DNA of 43,088 nucleotides from Alphaproteobacteria bacterium (GCA_011524805.1 WTJO01000113.1:2497-45584), one strand, 5' to 3'; shown: positions 7,681 through 16,226, counted from the first letter of the stretch. A program made the numbers and translations. The notes: generated by a model not told the origin, from the letters alone.

Positions 7681-9407
7681 TCTGGCTCCGTGATATGCCC
7701 CTGCGGTGGTGGCGGGCTAGTCGCGAACAGCCAGTCATCATCACAGCCTGCAGCAATATCAGCAGGTATCGGTGCCCCCTGGAACAGCGTTACACGTGTC
7801 CATCTATCTGATTTCGGATCGAATTTGCTGGCACCAAAAAACGATAATTTACATCGCAGTAAATCAATCGGCCGACAGCTATCTGCCACCAGATTATCCC
7901 TAATCTCGCCATAGGCAAAGCGCGATACTGTCTGGATACGCCTGATGATATGGCGGTTATGCGGATAGGCCAGCATGAAATGGGCAAGGCGCATGTCGCC
8001 ATCTACAGCCCGCATATCGGCGCGCAATTGCCGGATATAGCGCACAATATGAAATGGCATTTCCTTATCTGCGCCTTCTTCTTCAAACCGCAAGCCAAGG
8101 CGCGGTTCCAGCTTTTCTGCAGATACATACCAGAATTGTGCTTCATGTTCCGGCATCGACAGATCAATATCACATGCCCAGCGATAGTCACGTTCAACCA
8201 GTTCGGCCAGTTCGGACACGCGCATAGATGTATCCAGCCTTGGCTCAAAATCGTTTGACAGGCAATGGGACAGGCCATCTACCTCATCAGCGCATATCTC
8301 AATCAGCAATGAGACCATCAACTCCTGCATATCTTCTGAACAGCCAGAAATGCGCTGAAAGGCATCTTCTAGCGGATAGCGTTCTGCAAGTGGCGTTTTG
8401 TTTAGTCCGGCCAGAAAATCGTCAAATTCGGTGCGCAATATTCCGGTGCGGCGTGTTTGATCCTCATCCTCTACCTGCCATTCTGACAAATGTATTTTTG
8501 TACGCCTCAGAAGATCAGCAAAAATCTGATGTTGTGTGTCTGTTAATGTTTCTTGTGTACGGCATCTCATCAGGGCTGTTTCACGGACAATCATCCAGCT
8601 ATGCACAAGACAGGGGTGATTCACCAAAAATGGCGCCATACCAAGCCCTGTCGAATTGCCAATCCCAAGATAGCGCCGATAGCCAGCATCAAGCGCTACC
8701 GCCTGAGCAGATTGCTGGGTGGCACACCATTCAGCCAGCAGAACAGAATATTCCCGAATCATAAATACAGCCAGCATTTCAATCTGGAACGGCGGTTGAA
8801 ACACATCATGGCCAGCTATTACGCTTCTATCGGCGATACCGAATTTGCCATTGCCATACACCGCAGTGGTGCGCATCAGATAACCTGTGTTGACCAGCAT
8901 TTCATGATCTGGCTGTCTGCCATCGGCAAGCGCCTGAACCACATGGGCAAATAGTCTGACAGATTTATTTGCGCGTGACAGACACAAAATCCTGTCATGA
9001 TATCTACCTGCTTCCTGAGTTGATACATGACCTGCCAGCCTGTCAATCTCCTGCTGGTCGGGCACACCGTCAAACAGACAGAAGCTTGCATCCCATTTAG
9101 TAGCGATCACCCTGTCGGTGCGATCTTCTGCATCAAGGGCACGGCTATAGGCAATAAGCGATATATCCATACCGCCAATCTGGATGGTCAGCACCATATG
9201 CCCATAGCCATCTTTATCTAGCGACTGGCTGGAAATACGTAATTCAGACCGTTCGGCGCATAATCTGCGCATCAGGATACGCATAAAACTTAATCTGTGC
9301 GGAAAAAATGACCCCAGACGTGACAGCCGCATAACCTGCCCGGCTGGCCGAATAGATATAGCCTGTTCGGCGGCTTGCTGGGCGGGTTGTGGTGTAGTGA
9401 TTGTCAT
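7677..9407 (-). CDS. Conserved-looking 576-residue protein of unknown function
   Basis: I do not recognise a named family. The protein is soluble and has no signal peptide. Residues 1-25 are low-complexity (Gln/Ala-rich). From 26 there is a basic segment (MRLSRLGSFFPHRLSFMRILMRR), then a strand-rich region to about 200. A strikingly glycine-rich block, RYLGIGNSTGLGMAPFLVNHP, at about 245-265 looks like a nucleotide- or anion-binding loop. After it comes a helix-rich C-terminal half with WYVSAEKLEPRLG (about 426-438) and a proline-rich tail. Cys and His are scattered without a clear metal pattern. It sits between an M19-type hydrolase (31 bp upstream) and the DUF3726-like gene (4-bp overlap). 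GAGAGACG precedes the ATG. Confidence 0.85.
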   Translation of the reverse strand: MTITTPQPAQQAAEQAISIRPAGQVMRLSRLGSFFPHRLSFMRILMRRLCAERSELRISSQSLDKDGYGHMVLTIQIGGMDISLIAYSRALDAEDRTDRVIATKWDASFCLFDGVPDQQEIDRLAGHVSTQEAGRYHDRILCLSRANKSVRLFAHVVQALADGRQPDHEMLVNTGYLMRTTAVYGNGKFGIADRSVIAGHDVFQPPFQIEMLAVFMIREYSVLLAEWCATQQSAQAVALDAGYRRYLGIGNSTGLGMAPFLVNHPCLVHSWMIVRETALMRCRTQETLTDTQHQIFADLLRRTKIHLSEWQVEDEDQTRRTGILRTEFDDFLAGLNKTPLAERYPLEDAFQRISGCSEDMQELMVSLLIEICADEVDGLSHCLSNDFEPRLDTSMRVSELAELVERDYRWACDIDLSMPEHEAQFWYVSAEKLEPRLGLRFEEEGADKEMPFHIVRYIRQLRADMRAVDGDMRLAHFMLAYPHNRHIIRRIQTVSRFAYGEIRDNLVADSCRPIDLLRCKLSFFGASKFDPKSDRWTRVTLFQGAPIPADIAAGCDDDWLFATSPPPPQGHITEPE

Positions 9408-9438
9408 ATCGTCTCTCAGGGCCAGATAGTATTGTTCG

Positions 9439-10434
9439 TCAGGATTTTACCGCAGGCGTGAAATTATGCTCATAAAAACGCAGCCAGTTCAGCCCCATCA
9501 GCCCATTTATCTCATCCTTTGAAAACCCGATATCTGCCAGTCCGGCACCAATATTGGGAAAATCGCGGATAGACCGGAACCAGTCCGGCTGTTCAGGAAA
9601 GCCCGGATTATCAGCGCTTCCTTCGCCAAAATCAAGCTGGCGTGACCAGCGGCCATTGCGCATCCATTCGACCACCTTGTCAGGCTGGTCTGTGCATAAA
9701 TCAGAGCCTATGCCCAGATTTTCTGCCCCATAGCGGCTTGCCGCCTCTGCTATCATCTCGCAGAAACTGGCCAATGTGCAGTCAGACCCTGATTTAAGAT
9801 GATGCGGATATAAAGAGAAGCCCAGCATGCCGCCTCTATCTGTAAGAGCGCGCAATACCGCATCTGATTTATTGCGCCGTGCCGGATGCCACCAGTCAGG
9901 ATTAGCATGGGTGATAGTAATTGGCCGGCTAGATACATCTATTGCTTCCAGAGTCGAACGTTCGGCAGAATGGCTCATATCTATCACCAGCCCCACCCTG
10001 TTCATCTCTGCTACGGCCTGAACACCAAATCTGGTCAGCCCTGTATCATCCTCTTCATAACATCCTGTTGCCAGCAGAGACTGGTTATTATAGGTCAGCT
10101 GCATAAAGCGCGCGCCAAGCTGATAGACAATTTCAATCAGGCCAATATCATCTTCAATCGGCGCACAATTCTGAAAGCCGTAGAAAATTGCTGTCCTGCC
10201 AGTCTCTGCGGCTATTCTTACATCATTGGCTGTCCTGCCATGCATCAGCCTGTCAGGGTGGGCTTCGATATGACGGTTCCAGCTAATCATATTTTCAACT
10301 GTCTGGCGGAAATTTTCATGATAGCAGATGGTTACATGAACCGCACTTAATCCGGCTTCTGCCATTTCATCAAACAGGGCAGGGCTGTAATTTGCATATT
10401 GCAGATTATCAATCAGAATAGGTTTTTCTGTCAT
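9439..10434 (-). CDS. Divergent M19 (membrane dipeptidase) family hydrolase with altered metal site
   Basis: A 331-residue TIM-barrel protein of the renal-dipeptidase family. VGLVIDMSHSAERS, ITHANP, ARRNKSDAVLRALTDRGGMLG and LGIGSDLCTD match the family. At the N-terminus, however, the usual zinc-binding His-x-Asp is absent: the first strand reads LIDNLQYANYS (residues 7-17). The Glu that normally bridges the two metals also seems to be lost (FYGFQNCAPIEDD). A related 'DGLQYCNWS' subgroup exists in proteobacteria, so this is probably a real subfamily with one or no metal rather than a dead gene. Substrate unknown. ATG at 10434, with GAGGCGG ahead, was preferred to GTG at 10437. It starts 7 bp after the amidase stop. 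Confidence 0.84.
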   Translation of the reverse strand: MTEKPILIDNLQYANYSPALFDEMAEAGLSAVHVTICYHENFRQTVENMISWNRHIEAHPDRLMHGRTANDVRIAAETGRTAIFYGFQNCAPIEDDIGLIEIVYQLGARFMQLTYNNQSLLATGCYEEDDTGLTRFGVQAVAEMNRVGLVIDMSHSAERSTLEAIDVSSRPITITHANPDWWHPARRNKSDAVLRALTDRGGMLGFSLYPHHLKSGSDCTLASFCEMIAEAASRYGAENLGIGSDLCTDQPDKVVEWMRNGRWSRQLDFGEGSADNPGFPEQPDWFRSIRDFPNIGAGLADIGFSKDEINGLMGLNWLRFYEHNFTPAVKS

Positions 10435-10441
10435 CACCGCC

Positions 10442-11728
10442 TCATTTTATGCCATTACTGCAATAGGTCTCTAGCCAGCCAGCCGCCGATATAACGCTAG
10501 CATCACTGGCTGGCGCACCCACCAGCTGGATACCTAGCGGCAACCCGTCAGGCCCGTTCAGATCAACACCCCCCAGATGCGGCAAGCTAAGGGCTGGCAA
10601 ACCGCACAGGCTGGTGAATTTTGAGCAGGCAGGATTGCCGGTGCCATCTTCAAATAAGGGTGCCTGACCGGTAGCAGACGCCAGCATAAGCATCTTGCCG
10701 CCAGACAACAAAGCTGAAAATCTGTCGATGCCATGCTGTCTGACAGTCATCGCGCTGGCATAATCAGCTTCTGACACCTGCGCACCACGGGCGACTGTCA
10801 GAGCCGTAAATTCGCTCACCTCTGTCTGTTTTCCGGCAATCAGCGGGCCGATATTCTGGGCATATTCATAATCATAAATCACGCTATGTGCCTGCTGTAA
10901 TTCATCTAGAAAGGCACGTAAATCAATTTGCTCTGCATGCCCGCCCAGACGGCTGGCAAGCTGTGAGACGCGTTCGGCCATATAGCCTTCAATATCATCA
11001 GCAAACATCCCATCTACCCATAGAAAATGCGGGCGGGCTGTAGCGCTGTGGTGACAGGCAGCCTCAAGACCAGCATTATCTATCATCACCACATCCCCAA
11101 GGCGGGCAATATCGACAAGATGGCGCGCAAATATGCCGATATGATCTAGCGTCTGGCTGGTCTGCAACACAGCTGTGCGCGAAATCGCCTCAAAGCTGGG
11201 CTTGAAGCCATATACACCGCAATAGGCCGCAGGGCGGATAACAGACCCGCCTGTTTGCGAGCCAATCGCCAGCGCGACCTGACCTGCGGCAACCGCCGCC
11301 GCAGAGCCCGATGATGACCCGCCCGGTGAAAACCGGCTATTATGCGGATTACGTGTTTCACATCTCTGCAGATAGGCAAATTCGGTTGTCCGTGTCTTGC
11401 CCATAATCAGCGCCCCTGCGGCGCGCAACCTCTGTACCAGCTCAGCATCTGTCTGTGGCTGCCTGCCTGCAAATAAGGACGAGCCAAGACAGCAGGGCAT
11501 ATCCACACTATCAATAATATCTTTTAGCCCCACGGGCACCCCGCTAAGCGGCAGGCCAGCCTCAATCTTGCCAGCCTGTGCCAGAGCAGCGTCCGGATCA
11601 TGCCACGCCCATGCATCTATGGCAGAATCTGTTCTGTCGATAGTCGCAAGATGTTCGGCACATATCTGTTTCGGTGTCAGCCTGTCTTCTGAGACAGCCT
11701 GTGCTAAGTCAACTGCGCTATCTATCAT
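10442..11728 (-). CDS. Amidase signature family hydrolase (first amidase)
   Basis: A 428-residue amidase with the Ser-cisSer-Lys triad: Lys69 in VPVGLKDIID, the PGGSSSGS loop at about 135-142 and the nucleophile Ser162 in GSQTGGSVIRPAAYCG. It hydrolyses a carboxamide to acid plus ammonia; the substrate is not evident. It heads a tight minus-strand group (M19 protein, 576-residue orphan, DUF3726-like, Ldh), suggesting that an amide-containing compound is opened first. The ATG at 11728 (MIDSAVDLAQ) is taken as the start; an in-frame GTG at 11746 is possible but lacks a ribosome site. The start lies 38 bp after the formaldehyde dehydrogenase stop. Confidence 0.9.
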   Translation of the reverse strand: MIDSAVDLAQAVSEDRLTPKQICAEHLATIDRTDSAIDAWAWHDPDAALAQAGKIEAGLPLSGVPVGLKDIIDSVDMPCCLGSSLFAGRQPQTDAELVQRLRAAGALIMGKTRTTEFAYLQRCETRNPHNSRFSPGGSSSGSAAAVAAGQVALAIGSQTGGSVIRPAAYCGVYGFKPSFEAISRTAVLQTSQTLDHIGIFARHLVDIARLGDVVMIDNAGLEAACHHSATARPHFLWVDGMFADDIEGYMAERVSQLASRLGGHAEQIDLRAFLDELQQAHSVIYDYEYAQNIGPLIAGKQTEVSEFTALTVARGAQVSEADYASAMTVRQHGIDRFSALLSGGKMLMLASATGQAPLFEDGTGNPACSKFTSLCGLPALSLPHLGGVDLNGPDGLPLGIQLVGAPASDASVISAAGWLETYCSNGIK

Positions 11729-11766
11729 ACCGTTACCATGCCTCACCCGATATTTGCGTGCCGATA

Positions 11767-12876
11767 TTAGAAATTCACAACAGAGCGGATAGATTCTCCC
11801 TGATGCATCAGATCAAATCCCTTATTAATTTCGTCAAGCGAAAGGCTATGGGTAATCATCGGGTCAATTTCGATTTTGCCATCAAGATACCAGTCGACAA
11901 TTTTTGGCACATCTGTTCTGCCTCTTGCACCACCAAAGGCAGTGCCACGCCATGAGCGGCCTGTAACCAGTTGGAAAGGACGTGTGGAGATTTCCTGACC
12001 TGCGCCCGCTACTCCGATAATAATTGATTCGCCCCAGCCCTTATGCGCACATTCAAGTGCGGTGCGCATCACCTCGACATTGCCGATACATTCGAAGGAG
12101 TAATCAGCCCCGCCGCCTGTAAGCTCAACAAGATGGGCTGTCAGATCGCCAGATATATCTGCGGGATTGACAAAATCGGTCATGCCAAACCGCCTGCCCC
12201 ATTCTGCCTTGTCAGGATTCATATCCACCCCGACAATCTGCGATGCGCCAATCATCCGCAGCCCTTGGATCACATTAAGGCCAATACCACCAAGGCCGAA
12301 TACAACCGCATGGCAACCGGGCTCAGCGTTGGCTGTATTGATAACAGCCCCGATACCTGTTGTAACGCCGCAGCCAATATAGCAAATCTTGTCAAAGGGC
12401 GCCGCCTTATTCACCTTGGCAAGCGCTATTTCAGGCAATACCGTGAAATTGGAAAAGGTAGAGGTGCCCATATAGTGATGCACTGGCTTGCCTTCAAATG
12501 AAAATCTGGAGGTACCATCTGGCATCAGCCCCTGACCTTGGGTTGTGCGTATGGCCTGACATAAATTGGTTTTCGGATGCAGACAATAATCACATTCGCG
12601 GCATTCAGGCGTATAGAGCGGAATCACATGATCGCCCTCGGCAACAGAGGTTACACCAGCACCAATCTCGCGCACAATACCGGCACCTTCATGGCCAAGA
12701 ATCGCCGGAAACAGCCCTTCTGGGTCAGCGCCTGAAAGGGTAAATTCATCTGTGTGGCAAATCCCTGTCGCCTTAATCTCAACCAGTACTTCGCCAGCTT
12801 TCGGGCCTTCCAGATCAACTTCGACAATTTCCAGAGGACGTCCGGCTTCAAGCGCAATTGCAGCACGTGATTTCAT
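11767..12876 (-). CDS. frmA: S-(hydroxymethyl)glutathione dehydrogenase / class III alcohol dehydrogenase
   Basis: A 369-residue zinc alcohol dehydrogenase of class III. The catalytic zinc ligands are C40, H62 and the downstream Cys in YIGCGVTTG; the structural zinc cysteines are C92, C95, C98 and C106 (CRECDYCLHPKTNLC). The NAD motif GLGGIGL follows. The enzyme oxidises the glutathione adduct of formaldehyde and also reduces S-nitrosoglutathione. No S-formylglutathione hydrolase gene is adjacent. ATG at 12876 is set by GGGAGAG eight bases upstream; a 12-codon extension to 12912 (MRYRLGRYGREI) is not conserved in the family. Two hairpins (12913-12956) lie just upstream and may regulate it. 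Confidence 0.95.
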   Translation of the reverse strand: MKSRAAIALEAGRPLEIVEVDLEGPKAGEVLVEIKATGICHTDEFTLSGADPEGLFPAILGHEGAGIVREIGAGVTSVAEGDHVIPLYTPECRECDYCLHPKTNLCQAIRTTQGQGLMPDGTSRFSFEGKPVHHYMGTSTFSNFTVLPEIALAKVNKAAPFDKICYIGCGVTTGIGAVINTANAEPGCHAVVFGLGGIGLNVIQGLRMIGASQIVGVDMNPDKAEWGRRFGMTDFVNPADISGDLTAHLVELTGGGADYSFECIGNVEVMRTALECAHKGWGESIIIGVAGAGQEISTRPFQLVTGRSWRGTAFGGARGRTDVPKIVDWYLDGKIEIDPMITHSLSLDEINKGFDLMHQGESIRSVVNF

Positions 12877-12912
12877 GATTTCTCTCCCATATCTGCCCAA
12901 TCTATATCTCAA

Positions 12913-12939
12913 TCAGTATCCTGCCTTACAGGATACTGA
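12913..12939. promoter_or_regulatory. 11-bp inverted repeat before the formaldehyde dehydrogenase gene
   Basis: TCAGTATCCTG (12913-12923) and CAGGATACTGA (12929-12939) are exact complements around the 5-base loop CCTTA. The repeat ends 36 bp before the frmA ATG, where it could be a repressor operator or a stable hairpin in the 5' leader. No U-run follows, so it is unlikely to terminate cysQ. Confidence 0.6.
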
Positions 12940-12941
12940 AC

Positions 12942-12956
12942 GCCATAGCGTATGGC
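12942..12956. promoter_or_regulatory. Second hairpin directly adjoining the frmA leader repeat
   Basis: GCCATA (12942-12947), loop GCG and TATGGC (12951-12956) form a perfect 6-bp stem. It is separated from the 11-bp repeat by only two bases. The pair would stack as consecutive stem-loops in a leader RNA, or form two adjacent protein sites in DNA. Confidence 0.45.
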
Positions 12957-13074
12957 CAGCCTGTCTATCGCCTGCCATCATGGCTATTCAGGGATAGTCT
13001 ACGCCTGTTTTTCAGCCGATGGCTATGATTTTTGAGAAAATATCCTAGAATAACGCATGAGCTGCGCCTGTTAT

Positions 13075-13887
13075 TTAGCTAGATGGAAAGCGGCCATAGG
13101 CAATAAAGGGATTATTCAGCCAGCTAGGCTTGCCATAGCGATGCGGATTGCCTGTCGCATCTGTCACATATCCGCCAGCCCCTCTCAGCACGGCCTCGCC
13201 TGCGGCTGTGTCCCATTCGCATGTGGGGGCAAAGCGCGGATAAATATCTGCCTCACCCATCGCCAAATAGCCAAATTTAACAGATGAGCCAACACTGACA
13301 ACATCTTTTATCTGATACTGTTCAAGAAATGATCTGGTCCGCTCATCCATATGCGAGCGGCTGGCAAGAGCAACAGTCCTGTTATGTGGCCGGCTAGCCA
13401 CAGGCTTGTCTACATCCAGAAGATGGCACTGCTGATTATGCACAAGATAACTGGCTTCATTGGCGACACCAACAAACAGCATGTCACGCATCGGCGCATA
13501 GACAATCCCGCCAGTTGCCTGCCCGTCAAGAACCAGCCCGATATTTACGGTAAAATTGCCTTTACTGTCAGGGCGGATAAATTCCTTTGTGCCATCAAGC
13601 GGGTCAACCAGAAAATAGCGCTGGCTGGATGCTAGCCTATGGCTATCTTCTGCTTCTTCTGAAATCACATCTATTTCGGGGTAGAATTGGGATAGCGCGT
13701 CAAGCAGAATGGCATTTGCCGCCTTATCTGCCTGTGTTACGGGCGAGTGATCTGATTTCTGTTCAACGTCAAAGCCGGCCTGCTTCACCTTCATGATAGC
13801 TTCACCAGCCGCCATAACTGCAGGTATCAGCCTGTTAAGAACCACATCATCAATACTAAGGGTTGCCAGCTGCTCGCTTGCTATCAT
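13075..13887 (-). CDS. cysQ: 3'(2'),5'-bisphosphate nucleotidase
   Basis: A 270-residue member of the inositol-monophosphatase fold. The metal-binding signature is DPLDGT (95-100), with SEEAED upstream (77-82) and CEWDTAAGEAVLRGAGG near the C-terminus. CysQ removes 3'-phosphate from PAP, a by-product of sulfate assimilation, and recycles it to AMP. The length is typical. It lies between mmsA (92 bp upstream) and frmA (198 bp downstream), so it probably has its own promoter. A TATAAT on the minus strand at 13932-13937 is a possible -10 box, without a good -35. Confidence 0.92.
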   Translation of the reverse strand: MIASEQLATLSIDDVVLNRLIPAVMAAGEAIMKVKQAGFDVEQKSDHSPVTQADKAANAILLDALSQFYPEIDVISEEAEDSHRLASSQRYFLVDPLDGTKEFIRPDSKGNFTVNIGLVLDGQATGGIVYAPMRDMLFVGVANEASYLVHNQQCHLLDVDKPVASRPHNRTVALASRSHMDERTRSFLEQYQIKDVVSVGSSVKFGYLAMGEADIYPRFAPTCEWDTAAGEAVLRGAGGYVTDATGNPHRYGKPSWLNNPFIAYGRFPSS

Positions 13888-13979
13888 TATTCTACACCCG
13901 GATACACATCATGTTATTCACTATACAGACCATTATACGGGCGAAGCGTCTGATGATGCGGATTCCAAAAAAACCTAGA

Positions 13980-15476
13980 TTATTTTGCCGTCGGCATTAC
14001 AAATTCGGCGCCTTTGGCGATTGAATCAGGCCATCTCTGCATCACAGATTTCTGCTTTGTGTAGAATTGCACAGCTTCATTACCAAAGGCATGCAAATCA
14101 CCAAACAGGCTCTGCTTCCAGCCACCAAACCCATGCCATGCCATTGGCACCGGAATAGGTACATTCACACCAACCATGCCAACCTGAATCTGGCTTGCAA
14201 ATTCACGTGCCGTATTACCATCAGAGGTAAATACAGACACACCATTGCCATAGCGATGCCTGTTAATAAGCTCAATACCTTCTGCCGAGCTATCAACCCG
14301 AACACAGGACAGCACAGGGCCGAAAATTTCCTCCTGATAGATGGTCATCTCAGGGGTAACGTGGTCAAACAGGCTGCCGCCCATAAAATAGCCCTGATTA
14401 TGGCCGGGGACAGAGAGGCCACGCCCGTCAACAACCAGCTCGGCACCTTCTGATACGCCTGTTTCGATCATGCCACTTATCCGCTCATGCGCTGCAGCAG
14501 TAACAATTGGCCCCATTTCCGCGTCAAGCTCCATGCCGTTTTTCACTTTCAGGGCACGGGCACGTTCTGCTAATTGTGGGACAATCTTGTCACCTGCCTC
14601 GCCAACCAGCACAGCGACCGAAATTGCCATACATCTCTCGCCAGCAGAGCCATAGGCAGAGCCGATAAGCGCATCAACAGCCTTATCCAAATCAGCATCC
14701 GGCATCACCATCATATGGTTCTTTGCCCCGCCAAGTGCCTGAACGCGCTTGCCATAATGTGCGCCCTTCTCATAGATATAATGGGCTATCGGGGTTGAGC
14801 CAACAAACGATACAGCCGAAATATCCGTATTTTCCAGAATCGCATCAACTGCTTCCTTATCTCCCTGAATCACGCTGAACACCCCTTCTGGAAGGCCGGC
14901 TTCCGCCATCAGGTCAGCCATCATCAGCGAGGCGGTCGGGTCTGTCGGACTAGGTTTCAGAATGAAACAGTTGCCAGCGGCAATTGCGAGCGGATACATC
15001 CACATAGGCACCATTACCGGAAAGTTAAATGGCGTGATGCCAGATACAATCCCTAGCGGCTGGCGCATTGTCCAGTTATCTATTCCTGTTGATGCCTGCT
15101 GTGAATATTCGCCTTTCAGCAAGGCAGGGATACCGCAAGCAAATTCGATAACCTCGATGCCACGTTCAACTTCGCCACAGGCATCGGTAAATACTTTGCC
15201 ATGTTCTGAGGTAATTACTTTTGCCAGCTTTTCCTTGTCACGTTTAACAAGCTCAAGAAATTTGAAAATTACGCGCGCGCGACGTACAGGCGGGGTATTT
15301 GCCCATCCCGGAAAAGCAGCTTTAGCTGCGGCAACTGCCGCGTCCACATCAGCACCTGTGCCCAGCACAACCTCTGATGTCTTTTCACCCAGGGCAGGGT
15401 TGAAAATATCCTGTGTTCTGGTAGATGCACCAGCTGTTTTCTGACCGCCAATATAATGCAACACGGTATCTGACAT
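13980..15476 (-). CDS. mmsA: CoA-acylating methylmalonate-semialdehyde dehydrogenase
   Basis: A 498-residue aldehyde dehydrogenase. The catalytic Cys is C282 in SAGERCMAISVAVLVG. The general-base Glu typical of hydrolytic aldehyde dehydrogenases is missing (LGGAKNHMMVMPDAD at about 248-262), which is the hallmark of the CoA-dependent MMSDH branch. It converts methylmalonate semialdehyde (valine, thymine) and malonate semialdehyde (beta-alanine) to propionyl-CoA or acetyl-CoA with NAD+. Other valine-pathway genes such as mmsB are not adjacent. AAAGGGAGC precedes ATG at 15476. It is divergent from gloA across a 309-bp spacer. Confidence 0.95.
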   Translation of the reverse strand: MSDTVLHYIGGQKTAGASTRTQDIFNPALGEKTSEVVLGTGADVDAAVAAAKAAFPGWANTPPVRRARVIFKFLELVKRDKEKLAKVITSEHGKVFTDACGEVERGIEVIEFACGIPALLKGEYSQQASTGIDNWTMRQPLGIVSGITPFNFPVMVPMWMYPLAIAAGNCFILKPSPTDPTASLMMADLMAEAGLPEGVFSVIQGDKEAVDAILENTDISAVSFVGSTPIAHYIYEKGAHYGKRVQALGGAKNHMMVMPDADLDKAVDALIGSAYGSAGERCMAISVAVLVGEAGDKIVPQLAERARALKVKNGMELDAEMGPIVTAAAHERISGMIETGVSEGAELVVDGRGLSVPGHNQGYFMGGSLFDHVTPEMTIYQEEIFGPVLSCVRVDSSAEGIELINRHRYGNGVSVFTSDGNTAREFASQIQVGMVGVNVPIPVPMAWHGFGGWKQSLFGDLHAFGNEAVQFYTKQKSVMQRWPDSIAKGAEFVMPTAK

Positions 15477-15525
15477 ATGAAAGCTCCCTTTATCTGCGCG
15501 AAGTTCGCGTCATTATGCGGAAATT

Positions 15526-15551
15526 ATGGCATATTGAATCATGGCATATTG
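15526..15551. repeat. Tandem 11-bp direct repeat, 15-bp period
   Basis: ATGGCATATTG occurs at 15526-15536 and again at 15541-15551, separated by AATC. It lies about 50-75 bp before the mmsA start, inside the promoter region, and could be a pair of half-sites for a regulator. Confidence 0.5.
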
Positions 15552-15645
15552 TTAGGCATTTCTGCTGACAAGGTCAATCTGATTAACTGGCAGACAAGAA
15601 AATTACCGGCAGACGGGACAGACGCGTTTGTGTCTGACTATGTGA

Positions 15646-15670
15646 TAATTATCTGCCAGCCAGATAATTA
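15646..15670. promoter_or_regulatory. 10-bp inverted repeat with 5-base spacer upstream of gloA
   Basis: TAATTATCTG (15646-15655) and CAGATAATTA (15661-15670) are exact complements around CCAGC. The arm and spacer geometry is almost the same as that of the repeat at 12913-12939, although the sequence differs. It lies 115 bp before the gloA ATG and 169 bp before mmsA. It is probably an operator; no terminator role makes sense between divergent genes. Confidence 0.55.
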
Positions 15671-15785
15671 CTTGCCAATTACGCGCAAATTCCTGCATCA
15701 TTCTGGCGATATGGACAGGCTGGCATGTCTGCAGACAAATTCCATCCGGCTGAGATGTCCGCCCCTTTTTTGGAGTGATAATAGT

Positions 15786-16226
15786 ATGAAATATCTGCAC
15801 ACAATGATCCGCGTTCACGATGTAGATGCAGCGCTTGATTTTTTCTGTAACAAGCTGGGCATGATTGAAACACGCCGCAAGGAAGTGGAAGCAGGCCGGT
15901 TTACGCTGATATTTCTGGCAGCTGATCAGGATGTCGCACAGGCAGAGAATGAACGCGCACCAGAGCTTGAGCTGACCTATAACTGGGATCCGGAAACATA
16001 TACAGGCGGCCGCAATTTCGGGCATCTGGCCTATACAGTCAAAAATATATATGAAACCTGCCAGCATCTGATGGATAACGGGGTGGTGATTAACAGACCG
16101 CCGCGCGATGGCCGTATGGCCTTTGTAAAATCGCCCGATGGCATCTCGCTTGAATTATTGCAGGAAGGTGATGCGCTAGACCCTGCCGAACCATGGGCCT
16201 CTATGGAGAATACCGGCAGCTGGTAG
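15786..16226 (+). CDS. gloA: Lactoylglutathione lyase (glyoxalase I)
   Basis: A 146-residue protein of the vicinal-oxygen-chelate fold that converts the hemithioacetal of methylglyoxal and glutathione to S-lactoylglutathione. The four metal ligands can be aligned: H5 (KYLHTMIRV), E62 (ELELTYNW), H80 (GHLAYTV) and E123 (SLELLQ). The Ni/Co-type short form is typical of bacteria. I chose ATG at 15786, which has TTGGAG nine bases ahead and gives the normal family length. The open frame continues upstream to 15477 but shows no similarity. It is convergent with the SDR gene, 22 bp between stops. Confidence 0.94.
   Translation: MKYLHTMIRVHDVDAALDFFCNKLGMIETRRKEVEAGRFTLIFLAADQDVAQAENERAPELELTYNWDPETYTGGRNFGHLAYTVKNIYETCQHLMDNGVVINRPPRDGRMAFVKSPDGISLELLQEGDALDPAEPWASMENTGSW

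Larger units (their letters stand above)
15477..15785. other. 309-bp divergent spacer between mmsA and gloA
   Basis: No convincing gene lies here. A plus-strand open frame in phase with gloA starts at 15477, but its 103 codons have no glyoxalase similarity and gloA has a better start. The spacer holds two features: a direct repeat of ATGGCATATTG (15526-15536 and 15541-15551) and a 10-bp-arm inverted repeat (15646-15670). It must contain promoters for both flanking genes; I cannot place them with confidence. Confidence 0.7.

Noticed and set aside
11746..12912. Alternative upstream starts for the amidase (GTG 11746) and frmA (12912).
   Set aside because: Neither has a ribosome site at proper distance, and the extra residues are not conserved in their families.
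15477..15785. A 103-codon N-terminal extension of glyoxalase I.
   Set aside because: The open frame lacks family similarity. ATG at 15786 has a good ribosome site and gives the standard length.
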